Positions 1 to 9,495 are shown, counted from the stretch's first letter. The stretch is DNA of 64,000 nt from Chloroflexota bacterium (GCA_013112685.1 JABFGC010000002.1:2800902-2864901); one strand, 5' to 3'. Made by a program: numbers and translations. The notes: generated from the letters alone by a model not told the origin.

Positions 1-216
1 CCGAAGCAAAGGAGATCACCATGTATGCTTTTAAAGGGCTTATCACACGGTTCATTCTTGTGCGGAGAAACAGATATTGATTCCACAGATTTTTAGCGAG
101 AAAATCCGATCTCGATGGATGCGCGACTATCGCTCAACTCTGGGAATTGGCATTAAAGGTTCCACCCGCTCAATGAGCGGGTGGAGGGAAAAAGGAGGGG
201 AAGAAAGGGTGAAATG

Positions 217-375
217 TTACGCTCGTTTTGAAAGCCGTTCACGGGCTTTGACGGTCTCCGGGACGAGGTTTTCTTGGCAGAATTTCTGGAGGAACTCCCG
301 CCGCTTGCGGGAAGCGTCAATCCCAAAGATTGCCAGCAGGGAGAGGAATAAAACCGAGACCGTGAGCGTTTCCAT
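217..375 (-). CDS. Small putative membrane protein (hypothetical)
   Basis: A 52-residue reading frame beginning at the ATG on the minus strand at 375. It has a hydrophobic N-terminal segment (about residues 4-18, rich in L, V, A and I) followed by a basic, charged tail, as in small single-span membrane proteins. I do not recognise a family. It lies just downstream of another small membrane protein on the same strand. The case rests only on its amphipathic layout and composition, and it could be a chance frame. Confidence 0.35.
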   Translation of the reverse strand: METLTVSVLFLSLLAIFGIDASRKRREFLQKFCQENLVPETVKARERLSKRA

Positions 376-470
376 GCTTGTATGATACAACAGATCGCCT
401 CCCACGGACTTAAGAACCGGTTAACAACCGGTAAACGTGTTTGAAAGGTCGTCCAGCCTTCGGGCGGATG

Positions 471-731
471 TCACTTTTTGTTTCTTTTGCGGAGCAGCAA
501 GGGGAGGGTCACGATGACTGAGATGACGACGCCCATGAGGAGGATGCCGTCCGTCGAGCCGATCTCGGATGGGTCTCCGCCGGGCGGGGTGGGGGTGACT
601 TGCTGCACCAAAGGAGCAGTCCCCGCCGCAGGCGCAGACGCCAGCGATGGGCTGAAATTCGTCAGCGCCAGGATGCCGATGAGAGCAATGAGCAAAATGG
701 CGAAAATCCCGAAACTGGAAACGGCTTTCAT
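471..731 (-). CDS. Small secreted or membrane-anchored protein with LPxTG-like architecture (hypothetical)
   Basis: An 86-residue protein when started at the ATG at 731; 15 further upstream in-frame codons are possible but look non-coding. Residues 5-25 form a signal peptide or signal anchor (SFGIFAILLIALIGILAL). A short, low-complexity region rich in A, P, T and G follows, then a second hydrophobic span (GILLMGVVISVIVTLPLLL), ending in a basic stop-transfer tail RKRNKK. This is the layout of a type I surface protein with almost no extracellular domain. No enzymatic motif is visible and the function is unknown. Confidence 0.6.
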   Translation of the reverse strand: MKAVSSFGIFAILLIALIGILALTNFSPSLASAPAAGTAPLVQQVTPTPPGGDPSEIGSTDGILLMGVVISVIVTLPLLLRKRNKK

Positions 732-1146
732 TGTTTTATTCGTTATAATTGTATCATGGCGAGGGGATCGGTCCATTTCAATCGAAATGTCTCAACGAAT
801 CGGCGCACTTGTTGTATCATTGGGACAATTTAGAGAATACTTATACCTTTTTGCACTTTTATTGTATAATCCGCCAAGTTATTTGCTGGCAGGGAACAGC
901 AAATTGATATAAACGGAGAGCGTTATGGAGTTGAGCATGACGGTTGGGGTATTTAACCTTGCCCTGTTTCAGTTCGGGGCAGGTTTTATGTTTAGAAGTA
1001 TCGCGCCTGCTTCAACTTTTCTTAATGGTATGGGAAGCTTTGCACGCTTCCATTCCTGGCAGCCAGGAATCCGCTAATTCAGTCTTCGCCGTCGTTGATT
1101 CGCGTCAGCGGCGGCGTTACGCTTAGAATTCATCTTAGGAGCATCC
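732..1146 (+). promoter_or_regulatory. Untranslated leader region of the act operon with hairpins
   Basis: No convincing gene lies in this 415-base gap. A -10-like TATAAT sits at 865-870 but I see no good -35 box. Nearer the operon there are two abutting hairpins: GGAAGC (1033-1038) with GCTTCC (1046-1051), and ATTCCTGG (1052-1059) with CCAGGAAT (1063-1070). The GC-rich stretch at about 1088-1115 can also fold. These may be a structured 5' leader or an attenuator-like element upstream of actA; this is inferred from base pairing only. A purine-rich Shine-Dalgarno, TAGGAG, lies at about 1136-1141. Confidence 0.35.
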
Positions 1147-1701
1147 ATGATCAAAAAGTTTTTTGACTGGCTGAAACAGCCTCTCGGTCTGATCGCGGTG
1201 GGAATTGTCTTCCTGGGGGTGTTTAGCGCTGTTGCATACGGGATCTACCTGACCCAGCAGACGCCGGAACAACCGATCCAATTTCCGCACAGGACTCATG
1301 TCGCCTTTGGCATCCAGTGTTTGTACTGTCACCCGGGCGCCTCCAAGGGACCTGCCGCCGGGCTTCCTTCGCAGGCAAAGTGCTGGGCGTGTCACAACCA
1401 GATCGCCAAGACACAAACCAGCGCATTACTAGCCCCGTTGAAGGATGCCGTCATCAACGGCGAATCCATCCAATGGGTCCCGGTCGCCATCGTGCCGGAC
1501 TTCGTGCAGTTCAACCATCGTGCGCACGTCGCCGCCGGAAGGAATTGCGAGGAATGTCACGGCGACATGTCCCAGGTGGACATTGCACAGAACCCACAGG
1601 TGTTCAACATGGGGTGGTGTTTGAACTGTCACATCGAAGCCGCCGGCGACGACCAGGAAAAACTGGTCAAACTCAGCGACTGCGGCACATGCCATTATTA
1701 A
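1147..1701 (+). CDS. actA: Alternative complex III subunit ActA, pentaheme cytochrome c
   Basis: A 184-residue membrane-anchored multiheme cytochrome. Residues about 13-33 form one transmembrane helix (signal anchor). Five CXXCH heme sites follow: CLYCH, CWACH, CEECH, CLNCH and CGTCH. The FPHRTH and FNHRAH segments supply distal His ligands, typical of class III/ActA cytochromes. In alternative complex III, ActA passes electrons from the quinol-oxidising core to the monoheme subunit on the outer face of the membrane. It is first in an operon with all the other Act genes in the same direction and has a good ribosome binding site. Five hemes and the gene order make the assignment firm. Confidence 0.93.
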   Translation: MIKKFFDWLKQPLGLIAVGIVFLGVFSAVAYGIYLTQQTPEQPIQFPHRTHVAFGIQCLYCHPGASKGPAAGLPSQAKCWACHNQIAKTQTSALLAPLKDAVINGESIQWVPVAIVPDFVQFNHRAHVAAGRNCEECHGDMSQVDIAQNPQVFNMGWCLNCHIEAAGDDQEKLVKLSDCGTCHY

Positions 1702-1722
1702 ACCGGGTGAAAGGAAATCAAA

Positions 1723-3876
1723 ATGAGTGAACAATTTTCCCGGCGTGATTTTCTGAAACTGGCTGGCTTGGGCGCGGCGACCACGGCAATCCTCACAGGT
1801 CGCGGGCCCCGCCTCGCGCTACGTGAAGCGTGAGCCGTATCAACAGATGCCCGAATACAATGCCGTCGGTCAGAGCACGTATTACGCCACCACATGCCGC
1901 GAGTGCGCGGCTGGATGCGGTCTCATCGTCCGCACGTATCAGGGACGCGCGATCAAAACCGAGGGCAATCCGAACCATCCGCTTAACCTCGGAAAGACCT
2001 GCGCGCGCGGACAAGCCACCCTGCACGGCTTGTACAACCCCGACCGCGTTCAGGGACCCACCACTGCGGATTGGGACGCCGCGATTCAAGTTGTAGCAGA
2101 TGCCTTCACGAACTACAAACCGGATGAAATCGCCTTTTTGATGGGCATGGCTCCCGACCATCTCTTCGACCTCATCACCGACCTTGCCAACGCCACCGGC
2201 ATGAATGCTCCGGTCCGTTACGGCGCGTTGGGTATGTTCAGAAGCCCGCGCCACGTTGAGCAAAGCCGCGGAAACCCTTTTTGGTCAGGCGGGGTTGCCT
2301 TTCTTTGATGTGGGCGGGGCGCAGGTTGTCCTTTCCTTTGGCGCGAACTTCCTTGAAACGGCTTTCGCCCGTCTCGTACACTCGCGGGTTCGCCGGTTTG
2401 CGCGAAAAGAAGACGAAGATGCGCGGCACGCTCATCCAGTTTGAAGCGCGGATGTCCGCCACCGGCGGCAAGGCGGACGAGTGGGTTCCGCTTCGCCCCG
2501 GGACCGAGGCGCTGGTTGCCCTCGCCATTGGGCGACTCGCCGCCGAGATTCGCGGCGGCGCGATGCCGCGCGCTTTCTCCGGCGTGGATCCTGTCGAGGC
2601 GGCGTCCAGGTCCGGCGTCAAGATCGAAGCGCTCGAACACATCGCGGAGATGGTTGCCCATTCAACCGGTGTGCTCGCCATCCCCGGCGGCGCGGCGCTT
2701 GGTCAGAGCAATGGTCTGGCTGTTGCCGAAGCCGTGCTGGCGTTGAACGCCTTCGCGGATAACATTGGCAAGCCCGGCGGCGTGTACCTTTCTGCCCTTG
2801 CACCCAGCCAGACCGATTATCACCGCCCCGCTTCTGCAAAGGAAATGCAGTCGTTCGTCGAGAAGATGGCGAGCGGCGCATTCAAGGTGCTGTTCATCCA
2901 CGGCGTCAACCCGGTCTTTGAACTGCCCAAGGCGATTGATTTCAAGGGCGTGCTGGGCAAAGTGGAGCAGGTCATCTCGTTTGCCACCTTCCCCGATGAA
3001 ACCGCCGCCGAAGCGGATTACGTCTTCCCCGATCATCACGGCTTGGAATCGTGGGGCTACCAGCGCGTTGCCACCGGCGCGGCTCAACCGGTCCTTTCGG
3101 GTGCGCGACCTGTGGTCGCGCCGTATTACGACACCCGCGCCACCGCCGATGTGTTGATCGCCGCCGCTCAACTGGCGGGCGGAAAGTTTGCCGAAGCCCT
3201 GCCCTACAAGGATGAGGTCGAGTTCCTGCAAACGAAGATCTCCGCCCTGATGAGCGAAGCGGACGGTTCCTTCACCGCGCCGGATGCGTTTACTTTCATG
3301 GCGTATTTCCAGCAATACGGCGGCTGGTGGAAGAACACGGACGCCCGCCTGGCTCCCGCTTCGAGCATCCTGAACAGCAACATCAGCGGCGCGGAAGCGG
3401 AATTTGCCGGTGAAGGTGAGTTCTTCCTCGTGCCGTTCGTCTCGCCGACGCTGGCGGAAGCGGGCGCGAACAAACCCTGGTTACAGGAACTGCCCGACCC
3501 GACCACGACCGTCATGTGGAACACCTGGCTGGAGATGAATCCCGCAACCGCCCACGAACTGGGCATCGAAAACGACGATGTGATAAGGGTCATCAGCGAA
3601 GCGGGCGAGGTGGAAGCGCCCGTTTACCTGTACCCAGCCATCCGTCCAGATACGGTTGCGATTCCTTTTGGTCAGGGTCACACCGCCTACGGACGGTACG
3701 CTGAAAATCGCGGCGTGAATCCCGCCGACCTGTTCGGTCCGCATTTCAACGAAGCCGGCGATCTTGCCTTTGCCGGAATGAAGGTCAAACTGGTGAAGAC
3801 CGGAAATAAACGATGGCTTTCCCGCCTCGAGAGCCGCATGGGCGTCTACGGCGAAGCCATGGGTGAGGAGCGTTAA
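1723..3876 (+). CDS. actB: Alternative complex III subunit ActB, molybdopterin-oxidoreductase-like part (three frameshifts in this assembly)
   Basis: The gene starts at 1723 with a twin-arginine signal (SRRDFLKLAG). It continues through frames with the CREC-AAGCG cysteine cluster, a downstream KTC, and the FLET...SPV...TRGF segment typical of ActB. It is broken three times: an extra C in GGGCCCC at about 1806-1811, an extra A at 2240 (TTC-A-GAA), and a +1/-2 shift near 2371. Conceptual repair gives about 717 residues without internal stops. The usual lipobox-like TGCGP reads TGRGP here, so the expected Cys is Arg. ActB of Chloroflexus also carries the iron-sulfur part on the same chain; here that part is the next gene. 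The subunit is thought to be structural and electron-conducting, without molybdopterin. Confidence 0.85.
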
Positions 3877-3878
3877 TT

Positions 3879-4607
3879 ATGGATCTGAAAATTAGCGAAG
3901 TCAAATTAAGTGAAGAAGAGGTCGGCAAGTGGGGCATGGTCATTGACCAGGACCTCTGCACGGGCTGTCAGGCTTGTGTCGCTGCCTGTGCGATGGAAAA
4001 CAACCTCTCCTTCGTCGGGGAGGAGGATGCGGGCTACGGACGTTCGATGCACTGGATCCGCATCGAACGCTTTTGGGAGGGTGAATATCCCGAAGTGAAG
4101 ATGACGCCGCACCAGCCGATGCTGTGCCAGCAATGCGGACATGCGCCCTGCGAGCCGGTTTGTCCCGCGTTTGCTACCGTGCATTCGCAGGCGGAACAGT
4201 TGAATCTGCAAGTCTACAACCGCTGTGTGGGCACGCGCTACTGCGCGAACAACTGCCCCTACCAGGTGCGTTCCTTCAACTGGCGCGATTACGAACGCCC
4301 CGAACCGCCGCCGAACCAACTCAACCCCGATGTGACCGTCCGCCGCCGCGGTGTGATGGAGAAATGCACGTTCTGCATCCAACGCATTCACCGGGCGCAG
4401 GACAAAGCCAAGTCCGAAGGACGCGAGGTGATGGACGGCGAATTCACCACCGCCTGCGCGCAAGCCTGCCCGGCGAACGCCATCACCTTCGGGCGCACGG
4501 ATCATCCCGAAAGCCTGGTTTCCCAACTTGCGCATCAGGGTCATGGCGCAAAACATCTTGAAGAACTGGGCACGCTTCCCAACGTGACCTACTTCAAGGG
4601 AGGCTAA
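3879..4607 (+). CDS. actB2: Alternative complex III iron-sulfur subunit (ActB C-terminal domain as a separate protein)
   Basis: A 242-residue ferredoxin-like protein starting two bases after the actB stop. Cysteine clusters occur in order: CTGCQACVAAC; CQQCGHAPCEPVCP; CVGTRYCANNCP; CTFC; and CAQACP. That suits four iron-sulfur clusters as in DmsB/PsrB/ActB iron-sulfur domains. It should form the electron wire between the quinol site in ActC and the hemes of ActA and ActE. Gene spacing implies translational coupling with the preceding gene. The separation from the Mo-like domain is a lineage variant rather than a frameshift product, because the gene has its own start and full N terminus. Confidence 0.9.
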   Translation: MDLKISEVKLSEEEVGKWGMVIDQDLCTGCQACVAACAMENNLSFVGEEDAGYGRSMHWIRIERFWEGEYPEVKMTPHQPMLCQQCGHAPCEPVCPAFATVHSQAEQLNLQVYNRCVGTRYCANNCPYQVRSFNWRDYERPEPPPNQLNPDVTVRRRGVMEKCTFCIQRIHRAQDKAKSEGREVMDGEFTTACAQACPANAITFGRTDHPESLVSQLAHQGHGAKHLEELGTLPNVTYFKGG

Positions 4608-4609
4608 TC

Positions 4610-6028
4610 ATGACAGATCACAAACATCACGACAACGCCGAAGCGCATCTGCGCGAAAAGCATTTGATGCTCGACCCGCTTCCGCGCGGGCAAATGAACG
4701 CCATGGTGATGGAATCCATGCACCACACCACGTGGAAGTTCTGGGTGGTATTCGCCATTCTGTCCGTCATTGTCGCCTACGGATTGTTCTACTCCTGGGG
4801 CGTGATGATCGCGGAAGGCGTCGGCGTGGCGGGCGTCAACCGCCCGTCCTACTGGGGCATCTTCCTCGTCAACACCGTCTTCTGGATCGGTATCAGCCAT
4901 GCGGGGACGTTCATCTCCGCCATCCTGCGCGTGTTCAAGGCGGAGTTCCGCCGCCCGTTCACCCGCGCCGCGGAATTGATGACCACCTTCGGACTGGTTC
5001 AGGCGGGCTTCAGCATCTTCATGCACATGGGTCGCGTCTGGCTTTCCTACTGGCTGATGCCCTATCCAAACCAGCGCATGTTGTGGCCCAACTTCCATTC
5101 ACCCCTTTCCTGGGACCTGCTGGCGATCACCACCTACCTGCTTTCCTCCACCATGTACCTGTTCCTGCCGCTCATCCCCGACCTGGCGATGGCACGCGAC
5201 CGTTCCACCGGCTGGCGCAAGACGTTCTACAAAATTCTCGCGCTCGGCTTCCGCGGCACGGAGGGCGAGTGGACGCACCTGCGCAACGCGATGAACATCT
5301 TCGCTTTCGCCATCATCCCGGTCATGTTCTCGGTGCATACCATCGTGTCGTGGGACTTTGCGATGGCGACCCGCCCCGGCTGGTCCTCCACCGTGTTCGG
5401 TCCCTATTTCGTCATCGGCGCGCTTCACTCCGGCATGGGAGCGGTGGTAGTGGTGCTGGCGTTTATCCGCGGGACGATGAAGCACATGACTTACTTCATC
5501 CGCCCCGAACACTTCGACGCCATCGGAAAACTCATGCTCATCATCTCGATGAGCTGGGCGTATTTCTTCTTCAACGATTACATCGTGCAATGGTACGGCG
5601 GCGACAAATGGACCCGCACCCTGCTCCACTTCCACGAAGCCGGTCCCCTCGGCTGGATGTGGTTCGTCATGCTGATCGTCAACATTGTCATTCCCTGGGC
5701 GGTGTTGTGGAATTCCAAATGGCGCTCCATCCCCTGGGTGGTCGGAACGGTCGGCGTGCTCATCAATGTGGGCATGTGGTTCGAACGCTACATCATCATT
5801 CCCGTTTCCCTCAGCATCAACCGCATGCCGTTCACCTGGCGCATGTACACGCCCGGCATCGAGATTCCGCTGGGTCTGGGCACGCTGGCGTTCTTCATTC
5901 TGCTTTACATGGCGGCATCCAAACTTGTCCCGCTTGTCCCCGTGTGGGAAGTGCAGGAAGGTCAAATGGCGCACGAACTCAAGAAATTTGGACGCGAGAC
6001 CGTGGTCACGGTCAGCGAATTGGAATAG
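4610..6028 (+). CDS. actC: Alternative complex III subunit ActC, NrfD/PsrC-like quinol-binding membrane protein
   Basis: A 472-residue polytopic protein of the NrfD/PsrC family with about ten hydrophobic helices spread along its length (for example FWVVFAILSVIVAYGLFYSW and the C-terminal LGTLAFFILLYMAASKLVPL). A conserved GISHAGTFISAILRV segment sits in the second helix. ActC houses the quinol site in alternative complex III. It begins two bases after the preceding stop. There is only one NrfD-type gene here, whereas classical act operons have a second, ActF. An 437-residue frame in another phase over the same DNA is a shadow. Confidence 0.92.
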   Translation: MTDHKHHDNAEAHLREKHLMLDPLPRGQMNAMVMESMHHTTWKFWVVFAILSVIVAYGLFYSWGVMIAEGVGVAGVNRPSYWGIFLVNTVFWIGISHAGTFISAILRVFKAEFRRPFTRAAELMTTFGLVQAGFSIFMHMGRVWLSYWLMPYPNQRMLWPNFHSPLSWDLLAITTYLLSSTMYLFLPLIPDLAMARDRSTGWRKTFYKILALGFRGTEGEWTHLRNAMNIFAFAIIPVMFSVHTIVSWDFAMATRPGWSSTVFGPYFVIGALHSGMGAVVVVLAFIRGTMKHMTYFIRPEHFDAIGKLMLIISMSWAYFFFNDYIVQWYGGDKWTRTLLHFHEAGPLGWMWFVMLIVNIVIPWAVLWNSKWRSIPWVVGTVGVLINVGMWFERYIIIPVSLSINRMPFTWRMYTPGIEIPLGLGTLAFFILLYMAASKLVPLVPVWEVQEGQMAHELKKFGRETVVTVSELE

Positions 6029-6037
6029 GAGGAAGCG

Positions 6038-6574
6038 ATGGCTGAATCCAAAGTTGTTGATATTCTGGCGGTCTTTTCGGACCTCGAGCCTGCCGCGGAC
6101 GCCATCGAGCATCTCCGCACTCTGGGCGTTCACGACGATTGCATGAACGTCATCTCCGGTATCCCCGTCACCGAAGCCATGCTCGGGCGTCCCTCCCAAT
6201 GGACGAACGTTCCGCGCATCGCCCTCGGCGGCGCGATCCTCGGGTTTAGCGCGGGGCTGTTCCTCACCTTCATTGCCCCCTATCTATATCCATACCCCAT
6301 CCAGGTCAGCACACAGCCGTTTGTGCCGGGTCCTCCCACCGCCATCGTCCTGTTCGAAATGACCATGCTCGGCATGCTGCTTTCGACATTCCTCGGCGTG
6401 TTTTTGGATAGTTTATTCCCCAACTACCGCCCGATGAAATACGTGTCGGAGGTCAGCGACGGCAAAATCTGCATCCTGGTCGAATGTCCGCACGTTGAAG
6501 AAAAGAAAATCACGGAAGCCTTGAAAAAACTGGGGGCTGAATCCGTCCAACCTGCTGAGGCGCAACACCTATGA
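6038..6574 (+). CDS. actD: Alternative complex III subunit ActD (DUF3341)
   Basis: A 178-residue protein with a soluble N-terminal domain (IDs of the type VVDILAVFSDLEPAADAIEH) and two central transmembrane helices (about residues 60-80 and 105-128), then a soluble tail, as in DUF3341/ActD. It follows actC by nine bases with a GGAGG Shine-Dalgarno and overlaps actE by four bases (ATGA). ActD is a membrane-associated accessory subunit with no cofactor. The family match is from remembered pattern and context, which agree. Confidence 0.88.
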   Translation: MAESKVVDILAVFSDLEPAADAIEHLRTLGVHDDCMNVISGIPVTEAMLGRPSQWTNVPRIALGGAILGFSAGLFLTFIAPYLYPYPIQVSTQPFVPGPPTAIVLFEMTMLGMLLSTFLGVFLDSLFPNYRPMKYVSEVSDGKICILVECPHVEEKKITEALKKLGAESVQPAEAQHL

Positions 6575-7122
6575 GACTTCTCAAACAACTTCTTGTCGTA
6601 TTTTTAGCGCTCAGTGTGATCGCGGGCGCGCTGATGATCTTTGCCTTCGATGTCATCAAAATTGACTGGATCGTTTTCATGGAGATTCAACCCTCTTTCG
6701 ACGACCAGGAGGAGCCTCTGCCGGTTCCGGCGCAATCCATCCCGGTGGATGGACCCGCCTACCTGCCGGGCATGGGCGAACCGGTCAACCCTGTGCCTGC
6801 CGATGAAGTATCCGTTGCGCGCGGCGCGGAACTGTTCGCCATTCATTGCCAGATGTGTCACGGCGCGGATGGACGCGGCACCGGCACGATTGCCGCGTTC
6901 CTGGTCAAAAAGAAACCCGCCGACCTAACCAGCGCAGCGGTCCAGTCGAAGTCCGACGGCAGTATGTTCCTGACCATTTCTTATGGCATCTTTAACCCGA
7001 ATAACAGCCTGTTCCCGGATGTGAAGTTCTCCGGTCAAATGCCGCCCCTGGGCGAAAACCTCACCATTCGCGAGCGCTGGGATGTCGTCAATTTCCTGCG
7101 CACGCTGAGAGCCGCGGAATAG
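6571..7122 (+). CDS. actE: Alternative complex III subunit ActE, monoheme cytochrome c
   Basis: A 183-residue protein with an N-terminal membrane anchor (residues about 6-28, LLVVFLALSVIAGALMIFAF) and a class I cytochrome c domain with one heme site, CQMCHG (about residue 92), and a C-terminal segment with a candidate Met ligand (GQMPPLGENLT). It receives electrons from ActA and delivers them to a downstream oxidase or carrier. It overlaps actD through ATGA, so the two are translationally coupled. No cytochrome oxidase gene is present in the window, so the electron acceptor is not shown. Confidence 0.88.
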   Translation: MRLLKQLLVVFLALSVIAGALMIFAFDVIKIDWIVFMEIQPSFDDQEEPLPVPAQSIPVDGPAYLPGMGEPVNPVPADEVSVARGAELFAIHCQMCHGADGRGTGTIAAFLVKKKPADLTSAAVQSKSDGSMFLTISYGIFNPNNSLFPDVKFSGQMPPLGENLTIRERWDVVNFLRTLRAAE

Positions 7123-7135
7123 GGAGGGACTCACG

Positions 7136-7792
7136 ATGAATGACGATGTTCGAAAGTATATTTACGGCGCGATAACCGTCTTTGTGGTGGGCGTGCTCGT
7201 TTGGGTGGGTTTCATCTACGTGAACGCCTGCGGTTTCACCCTGTCCTGCAATCGCGGAAATCTGCCTGTTGTCCGCACCCCTGTTCCGACCCTGATTCCC
7301 GCCACCCTGCCCGCCATGCAGCCTGAAGACAGCACGGTCTCTGCGGCGGCGGATGTCTGCTACGTTGCCGCCGTGGATTTGATGGGCGCGTGGGTAAACG
7401 CCGGCGCTTCAGACACCGAAGTCTTCCAATTCACGGACGCGCATGGAAGGGAGTGTGAAGCGGCATTCGAAGACGTAAAGCCGCTCTTTGTGGAAGCCAA
7501 TCTCTGGTATTCCGGTTCGCTTTCCTGTATCTCCTGCCACTCCGTGGACCTGGCGGTCTCGCCGGCGCAGTTGGATTTGAGCAGTTACGAAGGCATCCTC
7601 GCCGGTTCGCGCCGCGCCGAAGGAGCCGCCCAGGGAACCGATATCCTCGGCGGCGGGAACTGGGAATCCTCCCTCCTGTACGTATTCATTGCCGAAGTCA
7701 AAGCGGATGTCCCCGGTCATACCGAGGCGTTATCTGGCCTCATGATCTTCGCCGGGAAACCCCTCCCCGTTGAAGCAACCCCGACTCCGTAG
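7136..7792 (+). CDS. Membrane-anchored monoheme cytochrome c at the end of the act operon
   Basis: A 218-residue protein. Residues about 8-30 form a single transmembrane anchor (YIYGAITVFVVGVLVWVGFI), followed by a Pro/Thr-rich linker and a domain carrying one CISCHS heme site at about residue 133. Its tail is again Pro/Thr rich. It is last in the operon, 13 bases after actE, and is followed by a terminator. It could be a dedicated electron acceptor or an extra subunit; it is not the NrfD-like ActF found in other act operons. Cytochrome nature is clear, the exact role is inferred. Confidence 0.75.
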   Translation: MNDDVRKYIYGAITVFVVGVLVWVGFIYVNACGFTLSCNRGNLPVVRTPVPTLIPATLPAMQPEDSTVSAAADVCYVAAVDLMGAWVNAGASDTEVFQFTDAHGRECEAAFEDVKPLFVEANLWYSGSLSCISCHSVDLAVSPAQLDLSSYEGILAGSRRAEGAAQGTDILGGGNWESSLLYVFIAEVKADVPGHTEALSGLMIFAGKPLPVEATPTP

Positions 7793-7809
7793 CATCCCTT
7801 TTCCGATGA

Positions 7810-7840
7810 AGACCTGACCCTGCCCGGTCAGGTCTTTTTT
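7810..7840 (+). terminator. Rho-independent terminator of the act operon
   Basis: A perfect 10-bp stem, AGACCTGACC (7810-7819) with GGTCAGGTCT (7826-7835), followed by a T run (7835-7840) and GTTT. It sits 18 bases after the last stop of the operon. The same AGACCTGAC core appears in longer palindromes at 19565-19597 and 20958-20995. Confidence 0.88.
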
Positions 7841-8071
7841 GTTTGAAAACCCAAACAACATCAATGGCGGATGAGGACATTACTCCGCTTAATGTATGCA
7901 ATTTTCCAGCAACTGCTGGGGCGGCCTGTCCGCGAGACAATGTGCCTTGTCAGTTATGACGGGTCACTCCTGCGCATATTGTGCAATTTTTTGTGTATCT
8001 TTTCCGCACCACGCAGGGAACATTTTTCGATATAACGTCGTTACCGGTGAGTTCAATAAAGGAGATACGAG

Positions 8072-8914
8072 ATGAAGACGCTTATCGTTGGCGCGACTGG
8101 CATTCTTGGGAGAAATGTGATTCCACGCCTGTTGGAGCGCGGGCACGAAGTCCGCGCCCTTGTGCGGGGGCAGGAACAGGCGCAGTTTCTACGGCAAATG
8201 GGCGTGGAGACGGTGATCGGCGATATCTTCGACCGCGCCAGTCTGGATGCCGCCTCTCGCAGATGCGACGCCGTACTCCATCTCGCTACCGCGATTCCCA
8301 AAGACGGGAACCAGGATTGGAGCCTGAATGACCGCGTCCGCCGCGAGGGGACGCGCAATCTCCTCGATGCCATTTTGAAGAACGGCGTGAGGCGGTACAT
8401 CCAGCAGAGCATTGCCCTGGTTTACGGTGACAAGGGACAGCAGATCGTGGATGAATCTGCGCCATTGCACATTACACCGGTCAGTCATTCCTCATCGGAC
8501 ATGGAAGACATGGTTCGCGCCTCGGATTTGGATTGGTCCATTTTGCGCGGCGGTATTTTCTACGGCGCAGGCACGAGCCGGGAGGATGGCTGGCGGCAGT
8601 CTGCGCGGGAGGGCAATCTGGCGCTGCCGGGAGACGGAAGCGATTTGATTTCGCTAATTCATGTCGTTGACATGGCTCGGGCAGTCGTCGCCGCGCTCGA
8701 GCGTGCGCCCTCCGGGAGCATGTACAACATCGTGGACGATGAACCGGTAAGTTACAAACGCCTGTTCGATCACGTCGCCGCACAACTGGGCGCAGCCCCG
8801 CCGCAGGCTGGTGGACCTAAATTCCTTCCTTCGCTGGGATGCAGTAACGCCAAAGCCCGGCAGGAATTGGCATGGCAACCCGTATATCCGAGTTATTTAT
8901 CGGGGCTTGCGTGA
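8072..8914 (+). CDS. NAD(P)-dependent epimerase/dehydratase family protein (SDR extended)
   Basis: A 280-residue Rossmann protein. The nucleotide-binding motif GATGILG is at residues 7-13 and the expected D/E-rich second strand follows (VIGDIFDRASL). The catalytic YxxxK is not clear: the region near residue 115 reads QQSIALVYGDKG, close to atypical SDRs. The tail matches the common SNAKARQELxWxP ending of the family. It is probably a nucleotide-sugar or small-molecule modifying enzyme; the substrate cannot be told. AGGAGA precedes the start by seven bases. It is monocistronic or grouped with the two small downstream genes. Confidence 0.8.
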   Translation: MKTLIVGATGILGRNVIPRLLERGHEVRALVRGQEQAQFLRQMGVETVIGDIFDRASLDAASRRCDAVLHLATAIPKDGNQDWSLNDRVRREGTRNLLDAILKNGVRRYIQQSIALVYGDKGQQIVDESAPLHITPVSHSSSDMEDMVRASDLDWSILRGGIFYGAGTSREDGWRQSAREGNLALPGDGSDLISLIHVVDMARAVVAALERAPSGSMYNIVDDEPVSYKRLFDHVAAQLGAAPPQAGGPKFLPSLGCSNAKARQELAWQPVYPSYLSGLA

Positions 8915-8990
8915 GGCTGATGTTCCCTGGCTTCTAAATTTCTGCAAGTGCCCATACACAGACTGTTGGATCAAAAGGAGAGACACGACC

Positions 8991-9465
8991 ATGAAAACAC
9001 AAATTGCATCCGCATCCAAAACCATCCATGCGCCTGCGGAAGTCATTTACAACGTCATCGCGGATTTTCGCAACCTCCACCCGCGCATCCTGCCCAGGCA
9101 ATACTTCCAATCGCCGGAGGTGGAGGAAGGCGGATTCGGCGAGGGGGACCGTCACCCGTTTTCAGATGAGCCTGCTCGGGCAGACGCAAAACTTCCGCAC
9201 GCGCATCACCGAACCCGAACCGGGGCGGGTGCTCGTAGAGACCGACATCAACACTGGCACGCCGACGACTTTCACAGTCTCGCCGCTGACGGGCGAAGCC
9301 CGCACGCAGGTAACCATCTCCACCGAGTTGAAGAATCGCGGCGCGGTGGAGGCGTTCATCGCAAATTGGATGTTGAGCAAGGTCTATCGCGCGGAACTGG
9401 AACTGCTCGCCCAACTTGCGGAAGAACAGACTATGACAAAGCCTGCTTCGGTCAAAACAATATAA
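8991..9465 (+). CDS. SRPBCC / polyketide cyclase-like protein (one frameshift)
   Basis: Starts at the ATG at 8991. The N-terminal half (SASKTIHAPAEVIYNVIADF) is the classic first strand and helix of the START/SRPBCC fold; the C-terminal half continues in another frame (TRITEPEPGRVLVETDIN...). The break is one extra G in the G-run 9143-9147: removing it joins GEG to TVTRFQMSLLGQ in frame and yields about 157 residues, normal for the family. These proteins bind hydrophobic ligands in a deep cavity. No ligand can be inferred. Confidence 0.75.
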
Positions 9466-9495
9466 CCTGCATCAAAGAAGTGAAGCGGTAATTCT

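Noticed and set aside
1723..3876. Programmed ribosomal frameshifting in actB
   Set aside because: Three separate shifts, one of them not a simple +1/-1 slip, and similar breaks in many unrelated genes argue for base-call errors. No slippery heptamer or pseudoknot was evident.
4732..6045. A long frame overlapping actC in another phase (437 residues)
   Set aside because: His/Arg/Pro-rich nonsense composition; actC in the other frame has membrane helices and the right gene context.
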